Shown one piece after another: positions 1 to 7,218 of a stretch of DNA of 11,828 nucleotides; position 1 is the first letter of the stretch, and each line of letters begins with the position of its first letter. Under the pieces are notes generated by a model. That model searched no databases. It saw only the letters and a program-made list of their open reading frames with translations, and was not told the origin of the DNA. Source of the stretch: Acidimicrobiia bacterium (GTDB taxonomy: Bacteria > Actinomycetota > Acidimicrobiia > Spongiisociales > ZC4RG35); assembly GCA_009377735.1 (NCBI GenBank), contig WHTL01000099.1, positions 1-11,828 of the forward strand, read 5' to 3'. The translations under genes and the position numbers were made by a program.

Positions 1-486
1 CAGGACGAGCACCAAGAGGAACCCGCATCCCGCCATGAATGGTATTGAGATGAAGTCGAATGTGTTGACGTACTTGGAGATGCAGGAGACAACGCCACAA
101 CTGCCGCCATCGGCAGGTGGGCTGGTCTGCTGCCAATAGTGGTAGATCGAAATCGGCAGACCAATGGCCGCCAGGGGGATACCGTATCTCCGTGCCATCC
201 CATCGGTCCGCAGACCACTGATGAGAAGTACCAAGGCGAGCGGGTACATGGCGATCCTCTGGAACCAGCAGTATCGGCAGGGCTCAAAACCCCAAAATTC
301 GGAATAGATAAGAGAACCCACGGTGGAGAAGATGGCAACTATCGCCGCCAGCCACACGGCCGCTGTCGACGTTTCTGACCCGAGACGCTCCTTTAGAAAG
401 GGTCGAGCGATGAGTAAGACCACAGAGGCACCCAGGCTCAGGAGAGCAAGGATGGCGGTAAAAATGTTAAAGGTGAAGATGTTCAT
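1..486 (-). CDS. Disulfide bond formation protein, DsbB/BdbC family (C-terminus cut by window edge)
   Basis: Membrane thiol oxidase that would re-oxidise a DsbA-like partner outside the membrane and pass electrons to quinone. The 162 visible residues begin MNIFTFNIFTAIL. Hydrophobic segments lie near residues 5–27, 43–61, 78–91 and 103–115, and a last one starts near 146. The first redox pair is C70-R-Y-C73 within EPCRYCWFQRIAMYP, the family signature. The second pair is C130 and C135 (CGVVSC), with the short spacing of BdbC-type proteins. The ATG at 486 is the first possible start, because an in-frame TAA lies four codons upstream. There is no Shine-Dalgarno; a TAATCT hexamer nine nucleotides upstream suggests a near-leaderless mRNA. 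It lies downstream of tRNA-Glu on the same strand, but with its own likely promoter. Family certain; the partner is unknown because the gene runs off the window. Confidence 0.9.
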   Translation of the reverse strand, partial: MNIFTFNIFTAILALLSLGASVVLLIARPFLKERLGSETSTAAVWLAAIVAIFSTVGSLIYSEFWGFEPCRYCWFQRIAMYPLALVLLISGLRTDGMARRYGIPLAAIGLPISIYHYWQQTSPPADGGSCGVVSCISKYVNTFDFISIPFMAGCGFLLVLVL

Positions 487-495
487 GGGGGAGGG

Positions 496-501
496 AGATT
501 A
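496..501 (-). promoter_or_regulatory. Candidate -10 box of the dsbB-like gene
   Basis: TAATCT on the minus strand ends nine nucleotides before the ATG at 486. The intervening sequence is pyrimidine-rich (CCCTCCCCC) and has no ribosome-binding site. The same TAATCTCCCTCC string precedes the arsRC start at 9500. I see no convincing -35 box. Confidence 0.4.
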
Positions 502-596
502 ATTGACGTGTCCACCATTGCAGGGAAGGCCTTCTTAGCGGGAATCGATTAGACGCAGACGCGACAGCATTCCCATCATTTCCTACTCGAGTTTCG

Positions 597-669
597 CAGC
601 CCCGACCGGGTTCGAACCGGCGTTTCCGGCTTGAAAGGCCGGCGTCCTAGGCCTCTGGACGACGGGGCC
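597..669 (-). tRNA. tRNA-Glu (anticodon UUC)
   Basis: A 73-nt cloverleaf folds on the minus strand. The acceptor stem GGCCCCG/CGGGGCT has a terminal G1·U72 pair and discriminator G73. The D stem is GTCC/GGAC, and the anticodon stem CCGGC/GCCGG carries loop CTTTCAA, giving anticodon TTC. The variable loop has four bases, and the T arm GCCGG-TTCGAAC-CCGGT is canonical. CCA is not encoded, so it must be added after transcription. It lies 106 bp downstream of gltX, the synthetase that charges it, on the same strand, so co-transcription is possible. Confidence 0.96.
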
Positions 670-679
670 CAACTTGGAT

Positions 680-719
680 CCACCGGGACAGGGCACACGT
701 GGTTGCCCCTTTCTGGTGG
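680..719 (-). terminator. Weak hairpin between gltX and tRNA-Glu
   Basis: Two nested arms, CCACC/GGTGG (680–684, 715–719) and GGGCA/TGCCC (691–695, 704–708), surround a loop containing the palindrome CACGTG. There is a 6-nt internal loop and no T-run. It could be a weak gltX terminator or a processing hairpin ahead of the tRNA. Confidence 0.25.
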
Positions 720-775
720 TTCATCGACAAGCCTACCGGAAGGGATGGCCTCTCTCACAACCACCCACCACGGCA

Positions 776-2188
776 CTACCCCAGCCTGGCGGCGGCAGCA
801 CGTATGCGACGTAGGGATTCGTCGCGGCCCAATGCAGCAAGCGATTCAAACAAGGGAGGGCTCACCGAAGAACCGGTGATGGCCACTCGGACAGGCTGAA
901 AGACCTTGCGTGGCCCCAGCTCCAGTGTTTCGAGGACGCCTCGAAGACTCGCCTCGATCGGTTCAGTCGTCCATTCTTCGAGTGTCTCGAGACGATCGGC
1001 CACGGTTTTGAGAACCGCAGCGGTTCCCTCCATCATGACCTTGCTCCACGACTTCTCGTCGAACGAGATCTCGTCCGTGAAGAGGAAGGCGGCCTGCTCC
1101 ACCGCCTCGGGGATGCGGTTAGTGCGTTCCTGGATCTCGGGCGACAGGGCGACGAAACGCTTCCATCCCGTCTCGTCGGTGTCGACGAGCGGACGAACCA
1201 GCTGCAAAAACTCGTCATGGTCCATCGCCCGCATGTATTCACCATTGATGTGGTCGAGCTTTGCGATGTCGAAAACGGCGGGGTTCTTGGAGACCTTCTC
1301 CAAACTAAACCGTTCCACCGCGGTGGCACGCTCCACGATCGTCTGATTCTCCCCCGGCGACCAACCCAGCAGAGCCAGATGGTTGAACATGGCGTCGGGC
1401 AGATAACCCTGCTCCCGGTAGGACCGGAGTGCAGTATCGCCGTGTCGCTTGGAGAGCTTCTTGCCATCGTCTCCGAAAAGTAACGGGAGGTGGGCATAGA
1501 TAGGTGGCTGCGCCCCGAGGGCCCGGGTGAGCAGAATGTGCTTGGGCGAGGAGGAGAGAAGGTCCTCACCACGGACCACGTGTGAGATCTCGTAGTCGAT
1601 ATCGTCGACCGTGGAGGCGAGGTGGTATGTGGGGCTGCCATCCGAGCGGAGAATCACGAAATCATCCACCGCATCCGCCCCGAAGCGCATCTCGCCGCGC
1701 ACCACGTCGTCGAAGACGACGTCCTCGTCCTGATTAATGGCGAGACGAACCACCCCTTCGTCTACCACCACATCGGGTCGTCGTATGTAGAAACCGGGAT
1801 GGCGGCTCTCGGCGCGGGCCCGCTCTCGCAATTCATCCAGCTCTTCGGCGGTGCGGTTGTCGTGATAGGCAGCGCCCGAATCGATGAGCTGTCCGACCGC
1901 ATCGAGATAGCGATCGGCGCGATCGGACTGGCGATAGGTTCCGTGCGGACCACCGACCTCGACTCCCTCGTCCCAGTCGAGACCAAGCCAACGCAGACCG
2001 GTAAGGATGTCCTCTTCATACTGAGGGAGGCTGCGCTCCCTGTCGGTGTCGTCGATACGCACCAGGAAGACGCCGTCGTTGTGACGAGCGAAAAGCCAGT
2101 TGAAGAGGGCGGAGCGGGCGTTGCCGACATGAAACGAGCCGGTGGGTGATGGGGCGATCCTGACCCTGACCCCCGAGGATTGATTCAC
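776..2188 (-). CDS. gltX: Glutamyl-tRNA synthetase
   Basis: Class I synthetase that activates glutamate with ATP and loads it onto tRNA-Glu in the cytoplasm. The 470 residues match the usual bacterial length. The HIGH-type motif is PSPTGSFHVGNAR (residues 13–25, with HVGN in place of HIGH). The KMSKS-type loop is KKLSKRHG (243–250), and VVRGEDLL (204–211) is the conserved segment between them. Residues from about 310 form the helical anticodon-binding domain, ending in PVRVAITGSSVSPPLFESL, typical of the family. The zinc-binding cysteines of E. coli GluRS are absent near residues 105–135; I see no cysteine anywhere in the protein. The start is GTG (2186–2188), overlapping the TGA of the upstream FAH-family gene as GTGA, with no clear Shine-Dalgarno, so translation is probably coupled. 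tRNA-Glu follows downstream. Actinobacteria usually lack GlnRS, so mischarging of tRNA-Gln is possible but not visible here. Confidence 0.97.
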   Translation of the reverse strand: MNQSSGVRVRIAPSPTGSFHVGNARSALFNWLFARHNDGVFLVRIDDTDRERSLPQYEEDILTGLRWLGLDWDEGVEVGGPHGTYRQSDRADRYLDAVGQLIDSGAAYHDNRTAEELDELRERARAESRHPGFYIRRPDVVVDEGVVRLAINQDEDVVFDDVVRGEMRFGADAVDDFVILRSDGSPTYHLASTVDDIDYEISHVVRGEDLLSSSPKHILLTRALGAQPPIYAHLPLLFGDDGKKLSKRHGDTALRSYREQGYLPDAMFNHLALLGWSPGENQTIVERATAVERFSLEKVSKNPAVFDIAKLDHINGEYMRAMDHDEFLQLVRPLVDTDETGWKRFVALSPEIQERTNRIPEAVEQAAFLFTDEISFDEKSWSKVMMEGTAAVLKTVADRLETLEEWTTEPIEASLRGVLETLELGPRKVFQPVRVAITGSSVSPPLFESLAALGRDESLRRIRAAAARLG

Positions 2189-2949
2189 CGCCCGACAACC
2201 GGGTTGTAGAGAAGACCGATTCCGTCGATCTCGACATCCATGGTCTGGCCGGGGAGCACCGATCCCGCTCCGGTCGGTGTCCCGGTAAGGATCACATCTC
2301 CCGGGAGAAGGGTCATAACCGACGTGACGAACTCGAGGATCTCGGCTACTCCAAACACCATGTCAGAGGTGAAACCGGCCTGTCGCACCTCCCCGTCGAC
2401 ACGTCCAATCACCGCCAGACGCTCCAACGGGTCTAGTTCGGTCTCTATGGCGGGACCCAGGGGACAGAAGGTGTCGAATCCTTTGGCTCTGGTCCACTGG
2501 CCGTCTCGTTCCTGGAGGTCCCGAGCGGTGAGATCGTTAGCGGCGGTGTAGCCGAACACATATTGGGAGGCTTCCTCGGCGGGGACGTTCTTGGCGAGAC
2601 GGCCGATCACAACTGCGAGTCCGGCGGCTTGATGAACGTCCTCACTCAGATCCCCTGGGTAGACAACGGGAGCTCCAGGGCCGATCACTGAGGTGGCGGG
2701 TTTCATGAAGAGGGTAGGCTCCTCCTCAAGGGGTCCCCTTATCTCGCCGGCGTCGTCGACATAGTTCCCATTGACGGCGACCACCTTCGATGGGAGGACC
2801 GGAGAAATGAGTTCGACAGTCTCCCAGCCGATCACCGTCTCGGTCGGTTCCCAGGCGACGAACGGTGTCCCCCGGTACAGGGTGACACCATCGGCGTCGG
2901 CGAGACCGTAGGCAATATCGTCACCGTTTCGAAACCGCACGATCTTCAT
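2185..2949 (-). CDS. FAH-superfamily protein (fumarylacetoacetate hydrolase fold) with altered active site
   Basis: A 254-aa protein with the FAH/FAHD1 fold. Relatives are metal-dependent hydrolases, decarboxylases or isomerases of 2-oxo and beta-diketo acids. Recognisable blocks are PTLFMKPATSVIGPG (78–92), LAVVIGR (111–117), GYTAANDLTARDLQ (133–146), KGFDTFCPLGP (156–166) and the C-terminal LLPGDVILTGTPTG. The usual EGEL motif that supplies two metal-binding glutamates reads AAGL (A108, G110). The usual NYRDHA motif, with the catalytic histidine, reads NYVDDA (D66). Only Asp139 of the metal site remains. The protein may therefore be inactive, metal-free or have a different chemistry. AGGAAAGGGG (2955–2964) is a good ribosome-binding site for the ATG at 2949. 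The stop overlaps the gltX start by 4 bp, so the pair is an operon. From memory, M. tuberculosis also has an FAH gene (Rv2993c) before gltX. Confidence 0.9.
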   Translation of the reverse strand: MKIVRFRNGDDIAYGLADADGVTLYRGTPFVAWEPTETVIGWETVELISPVLPSKVVAVNGNYVDDAGEIRGPLEEEPTLFMKPATSVIGPGAPVVYPGDLSEDVHQAAGLAVVIGRLAKNVPAEEASQYVFGYTAANDLTARDLQERDGQWTRAKGFDTFCPLGPAIETELDPLERLAVIGRVDGEVRQAGFTSDMVFGVAEILEFVTSVMTLLPGDVILTGTPTGAGSVLPGQTMDVEIDGIGLLYNPVVGR

Positions 2950-2986
2950 GGGTGCCCCTTTCCTAGTGCTCTCCGAGCTACTTCAA

Positions 2987-3457
2987 TCACCGACTCGACC
3001 AGGCCTTCAGGGTTGTGTCGTTGGCATAGAGACCGTCCCCGACCTCCTCGATGGCGAGGTCACCAGGTCGTTTCTCGTGGGTCACGGCATCGACCCATCT
3101 CTTCTGACGGGCGAGCAACTCGGCATCGGCGTCGTCGGTGAGACCCACCAATTTCTCGGCAACATCGATGTCCCTTCCGATGGGCGCCCGTCCGAAATGG
3201 GCAGCCCTGGCTGCCACAAGGGCGGCCAAGACCGACTCGGTGCGCCGAGCAAGCCCCTCGGGGTACCGCCCTCTGATGAGGACCAGAGCGTATCCGGTGT
3301 CGGGTCCGGGTCGGCCAAAGCCCCGCCCGCGGGGGACATCGCCCGGGTTCACGATGACTCCCGGCTTCGTGGTCTCCCAGATACCCGGGGTTCCATGTCC
3401 GAGACCCTCGCGGGGGAGATCGGTCGGCTCGATCTCGATATTGGGTTGCTGTCCCAT
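2987..3457 (-). CDS. Conserved-looking protein of unknown function (156 aa)
   Basis: I cannot assign a function. The protein is soluble, with no signal peptide, membrane segment or cysteine. The N-terminal half is rich in proline and glycine, with GRGFGRPGPDTGYALVL (45–61). A predicted helical part follows (residues 68–125), containing ARRTESVLAALVAARAAHF. The C-terminus is acidic. I recall similar short proteins in Acidimicrobiia-type genomes, but this is unverified. The ATG at 3457 is chosen because AGGAG lies 11 nt upstream (a long spacing) and because the open frame further upstream is only the antisense of pgpA. It is first in the minus-strand run; the FAH-family gene starts 37 bp downstream. 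It is divergent from pgpA, with 79 bp between the two starts. Confidence 0.7.
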   Translation of the reverse strand: MGQQPNIEIEPTDLPREGLGHGTPGIWETTKPGVIVNPGDVPRGRGFGRPGPDTGYALVLIRGRYPEGLARRTESVLAALVAARAAHFGRAPIGRDIDVAEKLVGLTDDADAELLARQKRWVDAVTHEKRPGDLAIEEVGDGLYANDTTLKAWSSR

Positions 3458-3523
3458 AAGCGCGCGGTCTCCTAAAGGCTGCTTCTCAAACACAAGTGTG
3501 CCACGTTCAGAGGGTGCTCGGTT

Positions 3524-3529
3524 TAGGGT
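3524..3529 (+). promoter_or_regulatory. Candidate -10 box of pgpA
   Basis: TAGGGT lies seven nucleotides before the ATG at 3537, with no ribosome-binding site between. This spacing fits a leaderless transcript starting at or next to the ATG. No good -35 box is seen. Confidence 0.4.
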
Positions 3530-3536
3530 TGCCCCG

Positions 3537-3998
3537 ATGCCCCGACTCATCGCCTCCTTCTTCGGTACCGGTCTCGTCCTCCGCCGGCTGCTGGGCAGTG
3601 ACGCCGGGTCGGGCACCCTGGCATCGGTGGTGGCGGGCCTTCTCTCGGCGCTTCTGATTCGATGGGGTTGGGGCTGGCAGGCGCTGGCTGCCGTCCTCTG
3701 CGTGGTTGCCGGTCGTTGGGCGCTCGACCGGATGGAGGACGATGATCCCGATCCCGGCTGGGTGGTCATCGACGAAGCAGCGGGCACCTTCATCGCCACC
3801 GTCGCTCTCACCGGCTGGTGGTTGGTCCTCGGCGTAGCGCTGTTTCGCGTCGTCGACATCTGGAAGACTCCCTTCCCCGGAGTCATCCGAGCCGAAGCCA
3901 TCCCCGGGTCACGAGGAATCCTCACCGACGACATAGTCGCAGGCCTCTACGCCCTCGCCGGCGCCTGGGCGGCCCGCTATGTCTGGAGTCTCTTCTAA
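3537..3998 (+). CDS. pgpA: Phosphatidylglycerophosphatase A
   Basis: Membrane enzyme that removes phosphate from phosphatidylglycerol phosphate to give phosphatidylglycerol. The 153 residues fit the family length. Signature blocks are VVIDEAAGTFIA (76–87, with D79 and E80), LFRVVDIWKTPFP (102–114) and GILTDDIVAGLYA (127–139). Hydrophobic segments occur near residues 27–42, 46–62, 84–104 and 133–150. The usual N-terminal PGTWGS block is reduced to DAGSGTLAS (22–30). The ATG at 3537 gives the typical MPRLIASFFGTG beginning; an in-frame GTG at 3498 would add 13 residues unlike the family. A TAGGGT box seven nucleotides upstream suggests a leaderless start. It is divergent from the unknown gene at 2987–3457 and convergent with serA; 120 bp separate the two stop codons, with no strong terminator hairpin visible. 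Confidence 0.92.
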   Translation: MPRLIASFFGTGLVLRRLLGSDAGSGTLASVVAGLLSALLIRWGWGWQALAAVLCVVAGRWALDRMEDDDPDPGWVVIDEAAGTFIATVALTGWWLVLGVALFRVVDIWKTPFPGVIRAEAIPGSRGILTDDIVAGLYALAGAWAARYVWSLF

Positions 3999-4118
3999 CT
4001 CGTTCCCAATCAGTCGGATGGGATGGAAGAAACCACAGCCACGGAATCCCTCCGGGTCGGTCCACTCGAGAATCGCCCACTCCGTTTCCTCCCCCTCCCG
4101 CGTAGGAGACAATAAGGC

Positions 4119-5690
4119 CTATATGGACCGGGCGGTGACTATGCCGTCTAGGGCTATGAGACGGGTGAGCTCCTCGGGGGGGATGGGTCGGTCCAGGACC
4201 AGGCCCATTACCGCGGTGGTTCCCTGATCGGGGCGACCCACCACCATGTCGGCGATATTGATCCCGAGGTCGCCTACGAAGGTCCCTATTCGTCCGATGA
4301 CACCTGGCACGTCGTCGTTGCGTGCGACGAGTAGGTGGTCCCCTAGGGGCAGTTCGAAATGATGTCCGAACATTTCGGTTAGGACCATGCCCTTTTGGGT
4401 GATGGTGCCGGCGACCGCCACCTCCTCACCGTTCTCGTCCGTGGTGGACAGACGCACGAGGGACACATAGTCGCGGGATTGTTCTGTCATCTCAAAGGAA
4501 AGACCAAGACCCCACCGCTCCGCCAATGTCGGTGCGTTCACGAAGGAGACCGGCTCGTCGGTGGCGGCACTGACCAGACCCTTGGTGACGGCGAGCCCCA
4601 GGGGCTGAACCGGCTCGCCAGCGAGCCTTCCCTCGACACTGATTCGCAACTGTTCCGGCATCTGACCGGCTGCCGACATGAAGACCTTGCCAAGTTCCTC
4701 GGCGAGGAGGAGGTGGCGACCGACCTCGTCGGTGACCCCGCGCCCGAGGTCGAGATTGACCGCGGAGAGGACGAGTTCGCCCCTGAGGGCCGCTGCCACG
4801 GCGTCGGCTACGTCGGTGCCGGCCTTGTCCTGGGCCTCGGTCGTCGACGCACCGAGATGAGGGGTGACCACCACCTCGGGCAGATCGAACAGTGGCGACT
4901 CGGTCATGGGCTCGGCGGCGAACACATCGAGGGCGGCACCGGCCACTCGGCCCGCCTTGACCGCATCGGCGAGAGCCTGTTCATCGATGATCCCGCCGCG
5001 GCTGGTGTTGACGATACGCACCCCTGGTTTCGCCTGGGCAAGACCGTCGGCGTCGAGAAGACCACGGGTTTCATCGGTGAGGGGGAGGTGGACGGTGATG
5101 AAGTCCGCTTCTGACAACAGAACCTCGAGTTCTACCGGCTCGACACCAAGTCTTCTCACCCTCTCCTCCGCCACGAATGGGTCGTATGCCCGCAACTCCA
5201 TACCAAAGGACAGAGCTCGTTGCGCCACCAGTGTGCCGATCCTCCCCAATCCGATCACGCCCAGAACCTTGCCGTGGAGCTCGACACCCTGGAAACGTCC
5301 TCTCTCCCAGGCGCCAGAACGAAGGCTGGCGTCGGCGGCGGCCACATTGCGGGCCTGGGACAGCAGCAACGCCATGGTGTGCTCGGCCGCCGAGATGGTG
5401 TTGGCGTTGGGAGCGTTGACTACCAGAATGCCACGACTCGTCGCCTCGTCGAGATCGATGTTGTCGACCCCTATCCCAGCCCGACCGATCACTTGGAGGT
5501 CTGGGCCAGCTTCCAGCATCTCAAGATCGACATCGGTTGCCGAGCGGACTACCAAACCTACCGCGTCGGAGAGGAGAGGGAGGAGGGCTTCCCGTTCCAT
5601 TCCGATTGCGAGAACCACGTCGAACTCCTCCTCGAGTGACTCGATTCCGGCCTGGGCGATCTTCTCGGCAACGACGACCTTAGGTTTCAT
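4119..5690 (-). CDS. serA: D-3-phosphoglycerate dehydrogenase, long form with ACT domain
   Basis: First enzyme of serine synthesis: oxidises 3-phosphoglycerate to 3-phosphohydroxypyruvate with NAD+. The 523 residues match the long actinobacterial form. Order: substrate-binding part (1–95), Rossmann domain with GVIGLGRIG (144–152), catalytic Arg231 (NTSRGG), Glu260 (VFAAEP) and His278 (TPHLGAST). A regulatory intervening domain (about 310–445) follows, then a C-terminal ACT domain with NDDVPGVIGRIGTFVGDLG. The ACT and intervening domains imply feedback inhibition by L-serine. The ATG at 5690 is chosen because GGAG lies 6 nt upstream; a GTG at 5732 would add 14 residues but has no ribosome-binding site. 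It is divergent from cofC (101 bp between starts) and convergent with pgpA. Confidence 0.97.
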   Translation of the reverse strand: MKPKVVVAEKIAQAGIESLEEEFDVVLAIGMEREALLPLLSDAVGLVVRSATDVDLEMLEAGPDLQVIGRAGIGVDNIDLDEATSRGILVVNAPNANTISAAEHTMALLLSQARNVAAADASLRSGAWERGRFQGVELHGKVLGVIGLGRIGTLVAQRALSFGMELRAYDPFVAEERVRRLGVEPVELEVLLSEADFITVHLPLTDETRGLLDADGLAQAKPGVRIVNTSRGGIIDEQALADAVKAGRVAGAALDVFAAEPMTESPLFDLPEVVVTPHLGASTTEAQDKAGTDVADAVAAALRGELVLSAVNLDLGRGVTDEVGRHLLLAEELGKVFMSAAGQMPEQLRISVEGRLAGEPVQPLGLAVTKGLVSAATDEPVSFVNAPTLAERWGLGLSFEMTEQSRDYVSLVRLSTTDENGEEVAVAGTITQKGMVLTEMFGHHFELPLGDHLLVARNDDVPGVIGRIGTFVGDLGINIADMVVGRPDQGTTAVMGLVLDRPIPPEELTRLIALDGIVTARSI

Positions 5691-5778
5691 AACGGCTCCG
5701 TGAACATTGGAATGGCCATTGTTGGCTTCCACCGATCGAAGTCCAAAGCCACGAGTATTTATCCCTGAAGCTGACGGA

Positions 5779-5784
5779 TACCAT
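5779..5784 (+). promoter_or_regulatory. Candidate -10 box of cofC
   Basis: TACCAT lies seven nucleotides before the GTG at 5792. No Shine-Dalgarno is present, so a leaderless transcript is likely. The -35 region is not convincing. Confidence 0.4.
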
Positions 5785-5791
5785 CGGCTAA

Positions 5792-6400
5792 GTGCCCTCA
5801 GTACAAGTGGTGATACCTGTCAGATCTTTCGGATCCGGGAAGACCCGTCTCCAAACCCTGCTCGCCGACGATGCCAGGGAGGGTCTCGCTCGGGCGATGG
5901 TGCACAGAACGGTGAGTTTGGCCCTCGATTCTGCCGACAACGTCACGGTGGTGACCGCTAACCGTGAAGTGGCACGGATGGCTCGGTCCCTCGGCGCCCG
6001 GATCCATCTGGACCCTGGTGGTGGCCTGTCGCGGGCCGTCGGGTCGGCCGTGGACAGCAAATCCGGCCCATGGGCGGTCTTTCATTCAGACCTGCCATTG
6101 CTAACTGCTTCGGAGGTGACAACCGTCGTCGGCCTCCCACCCGGGGGCGTGCTGGTCCCCTCCCCCGACGGCGGGACGCCGGTAATGGGTGGAGTCCGTC
6201 ACGGATTTCCCTTCTCATATGGACCGGGTTCCTTCCACCGGCATCTGCGCCTCCTACCCGAAGCACACATACTGACGAGCGTCGGACTAGCCCTCGACAT
6301 CGACGGCCCCAGCGATCTGATAGCGGCTCTGTCACACCCCCGCGGGGCCTGGCTCGAAGAGGTTGTGGGTGCGATATCAGGACGGAGTGGTATCGCGTAG
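5792..6400 (+). CDS. cofC: 2-phospho-L-lactate / phosphoenolpyruvate guanylyltransferase (F420 biosynthesis)
   Basis: Nucleotidyltransferase that joins GTP to 2-phospholactate or, in actinobacteria (where it is also called FbiD), phosphoenolpyruvate, making the activated side-chain precursor of coenzyme F420. The 202-aa protein starts VQVVIPVRSFGSGKTRLQTL (4–23), the nucleotide-binding loop with Lys17. AVFHSDLPLL is the metal-binding block of the GT-A-like fold, followed by PSPDGGTPVMGG and FSYGPGSFHRHLRLLPEA. LALDIDGPSDL near the C-terminus is the CofC signature. GGTP replaces the more common GGTN. The GTG start has no Shine-Dalgarno but a -10-like hexamer just upstream. The PIG-L gene follows within about 20 bp or overlaps, suggesting an operon. 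No other F420 genes are in the window. Confidence 0.9.
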   Translation: MPSVQVVIPVRSFGSGKTRLQTLLADDAREGLARAMVHRTVSLALDSADNVTVVTANREVARMARSLGARIHLDPGGGLSRAVGSAVDSKSGPWAVFHSDLPLLTASEVTTVVGLPPGGVLVPSPDGGTPVMGGVRHGFPFSYGPGSFHRHLRLLPEAHILTSVGLALDIDGPSDLIAALSHPRGAWLEEVVGAISGRSGIA

Positions 6401-6416
6401 TGGGTACCCTCGGCAG

Positions 6417-7079
6417 GTGACCAACCTTTACACCGAACTCGACGATGTGGCAGAGTCACTCGAAACACCACGCCGGGCTCTAACCATCGGTGCTCATCCC
6501 GATGACGCCGAGTTCGGATGTGGTGGAACCCTCGCCAAATGGTCGAAGGCGGGTTGCGAGGTAACGATCCTCGTAGTCACCGACGGCTCCAAGGGAAGCT
6601 GGGATCCCGCTATATCCACAGCTGCCCTCGCCAATCAGCGGAATAGCGAGCAGCGCAGGGCGGCTGCCGTCTTGGGCGCATCCCATGTCGTCCATCTCGA
6701 TGAGATCGACGGCGAACTGGAGTACTCGATGGCGCTTCGTCGGGAGCTCACCCGGTGGATCCGTCAGCTCCGACCCGATGTGGTGTTCAGCGACGATCCT
6801 TGGCGGAGGTACATGCTTCATCCCGATCATCGCGCCACCGGCTTACTTGCGGTCGATGCGGTGGTTGCGGCCCGGGACCATTTATTCTTCCCGGACCTCG
6901 GCCTGGAGAAGCATCGTCCGGGCGCCCTGCTGCTCTGGTCTGCCGACGAACCCGACCACACCGAGGACATCTCCGATACCTTCGCCGACAAAGTCGAGGC
7001 TCTGTTGTGTCATTCGAGTCAGACCGTGACCACCATTGGGCAACGCCGACGAGGACGACGAGGCGCGAACGGCGTTTGA
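6417..7079 (+). CDS. PIG-L/LmbE-family deacetylase, frame interrupted near the C-terminus
   Basis: Zinc-dependent de-N-acetylase of the family that includes MshB and Mca (mycothiol pathway) and lincomycin LmbE; the substrate here is unknown. Zinc-site motifs are IGAHPDDAEFGCGG (24–37) and MLHPDHRATG (133–142). The fold blocks VTILVVTDGSKGSW and RRAAAVLGASHVVHLDEIDG are typical. In the frame as read, the protein has 220 residues and ends in an Arg/Gly-rich tail after HSSQTVTTIG that does not fit the family. One G fewer at 7038–7040 restores a proper C-terminus ending at 7164 (248 aa). GTG at 6417 is favoured because it sits at the usual distance from the AHPDD motif. GTG at 6387 or 6363 would overlap the cofC end. 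Probably co-transcribed with cofC. Sequencing error or a real recent mutation are both possible. Confidence 0.85.
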   Translation: MTNLYTELDDVAESLETPRRALTIGAHPDDAEFGCGGTLAKWSKAGCEVTILVVTDGSKGSWDPAISTAALANQRNSEQRRAAAVLGASHVVHLDEIDGELEYSMALRRELTRWIRQLRPDVVFSDDPWRRYMLHPDHRATGLLAVDAVVAARDHLFFPDLGLEKHRPGALLLWSADEPDHTEDISDTFADKVEALLCHSSQTVTTIGQRRRGRRGANGV

Positions 7080-7164
7080 GGTCCGTCTTCGGGACCGGGC
7101 GGCAACGCAGGCCTCCGGGTCCGACTTCGAACTAGCCGAGCGCTTCAAGTTGCTGAAACCCTGA
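7039..7164 (+). pseudogene. Out-of-frame C-terminal continuation of the PIG-L deacetylase
   Basis: Reading from the second G of the GGG at 7038–7040 gives GNADEDDEARTAFEVRLRD, then a short linker, and ends FELAERFKLLKP before a TGA at 7162–7164. The acidic start, the F..RLRDRA pattern and the final ELAERFKLL match how PIG-L proteins usually end. The segment lacks its own ribosome-binding site and start, so it belongs to the gene at 6417. Confidence 0.8.
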
Positions 7165-7167
7165 CGC

Positions 7168-7197
7168 GGATAACGGCCCCGGGCGGGGCCGCTATCC
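7168..7197. terminator. Strong hairpin between convergent genes
   Basis: A 13-bp stem (GGATAACGGCCCC with GGGGCCGCTATCC, one A·C mismatch) closes a GGGC loop. It starts three bases after the restored PIG-L stop codon and lies 22 bp past the WXG100 stop. It is symmetrical enough to work in both directions. There is no long T-run, as is common in high-GC actinobacteria. Confidence 0.7.
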
Positions 7198-7218
7198 CAT
7201 CCTTGTTGGGGTGGTGGC

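Noticed and set aside
3138..3536. Plus-strand N-terminal extension of pgpA
   Set aside because: It is antisense to the unknown gene, and the family N-terminus begins at 3537.
3458..3934. Minus-strand extension of the unknown gene to 315 residues
   Set aside because: It is antisense to pgpA, rich in Arg/Pro/Ser and lacks a start signal. It stays open only because of high GC. The start at 3457 has an upstream AGGAG.
4395..5114. Long plus-strand frame inside serA (239 codons)
   Set aside because: Shadow of serA: no ribosome-binding site, no recognisable domain, and serA is unambiguous on the other strand.
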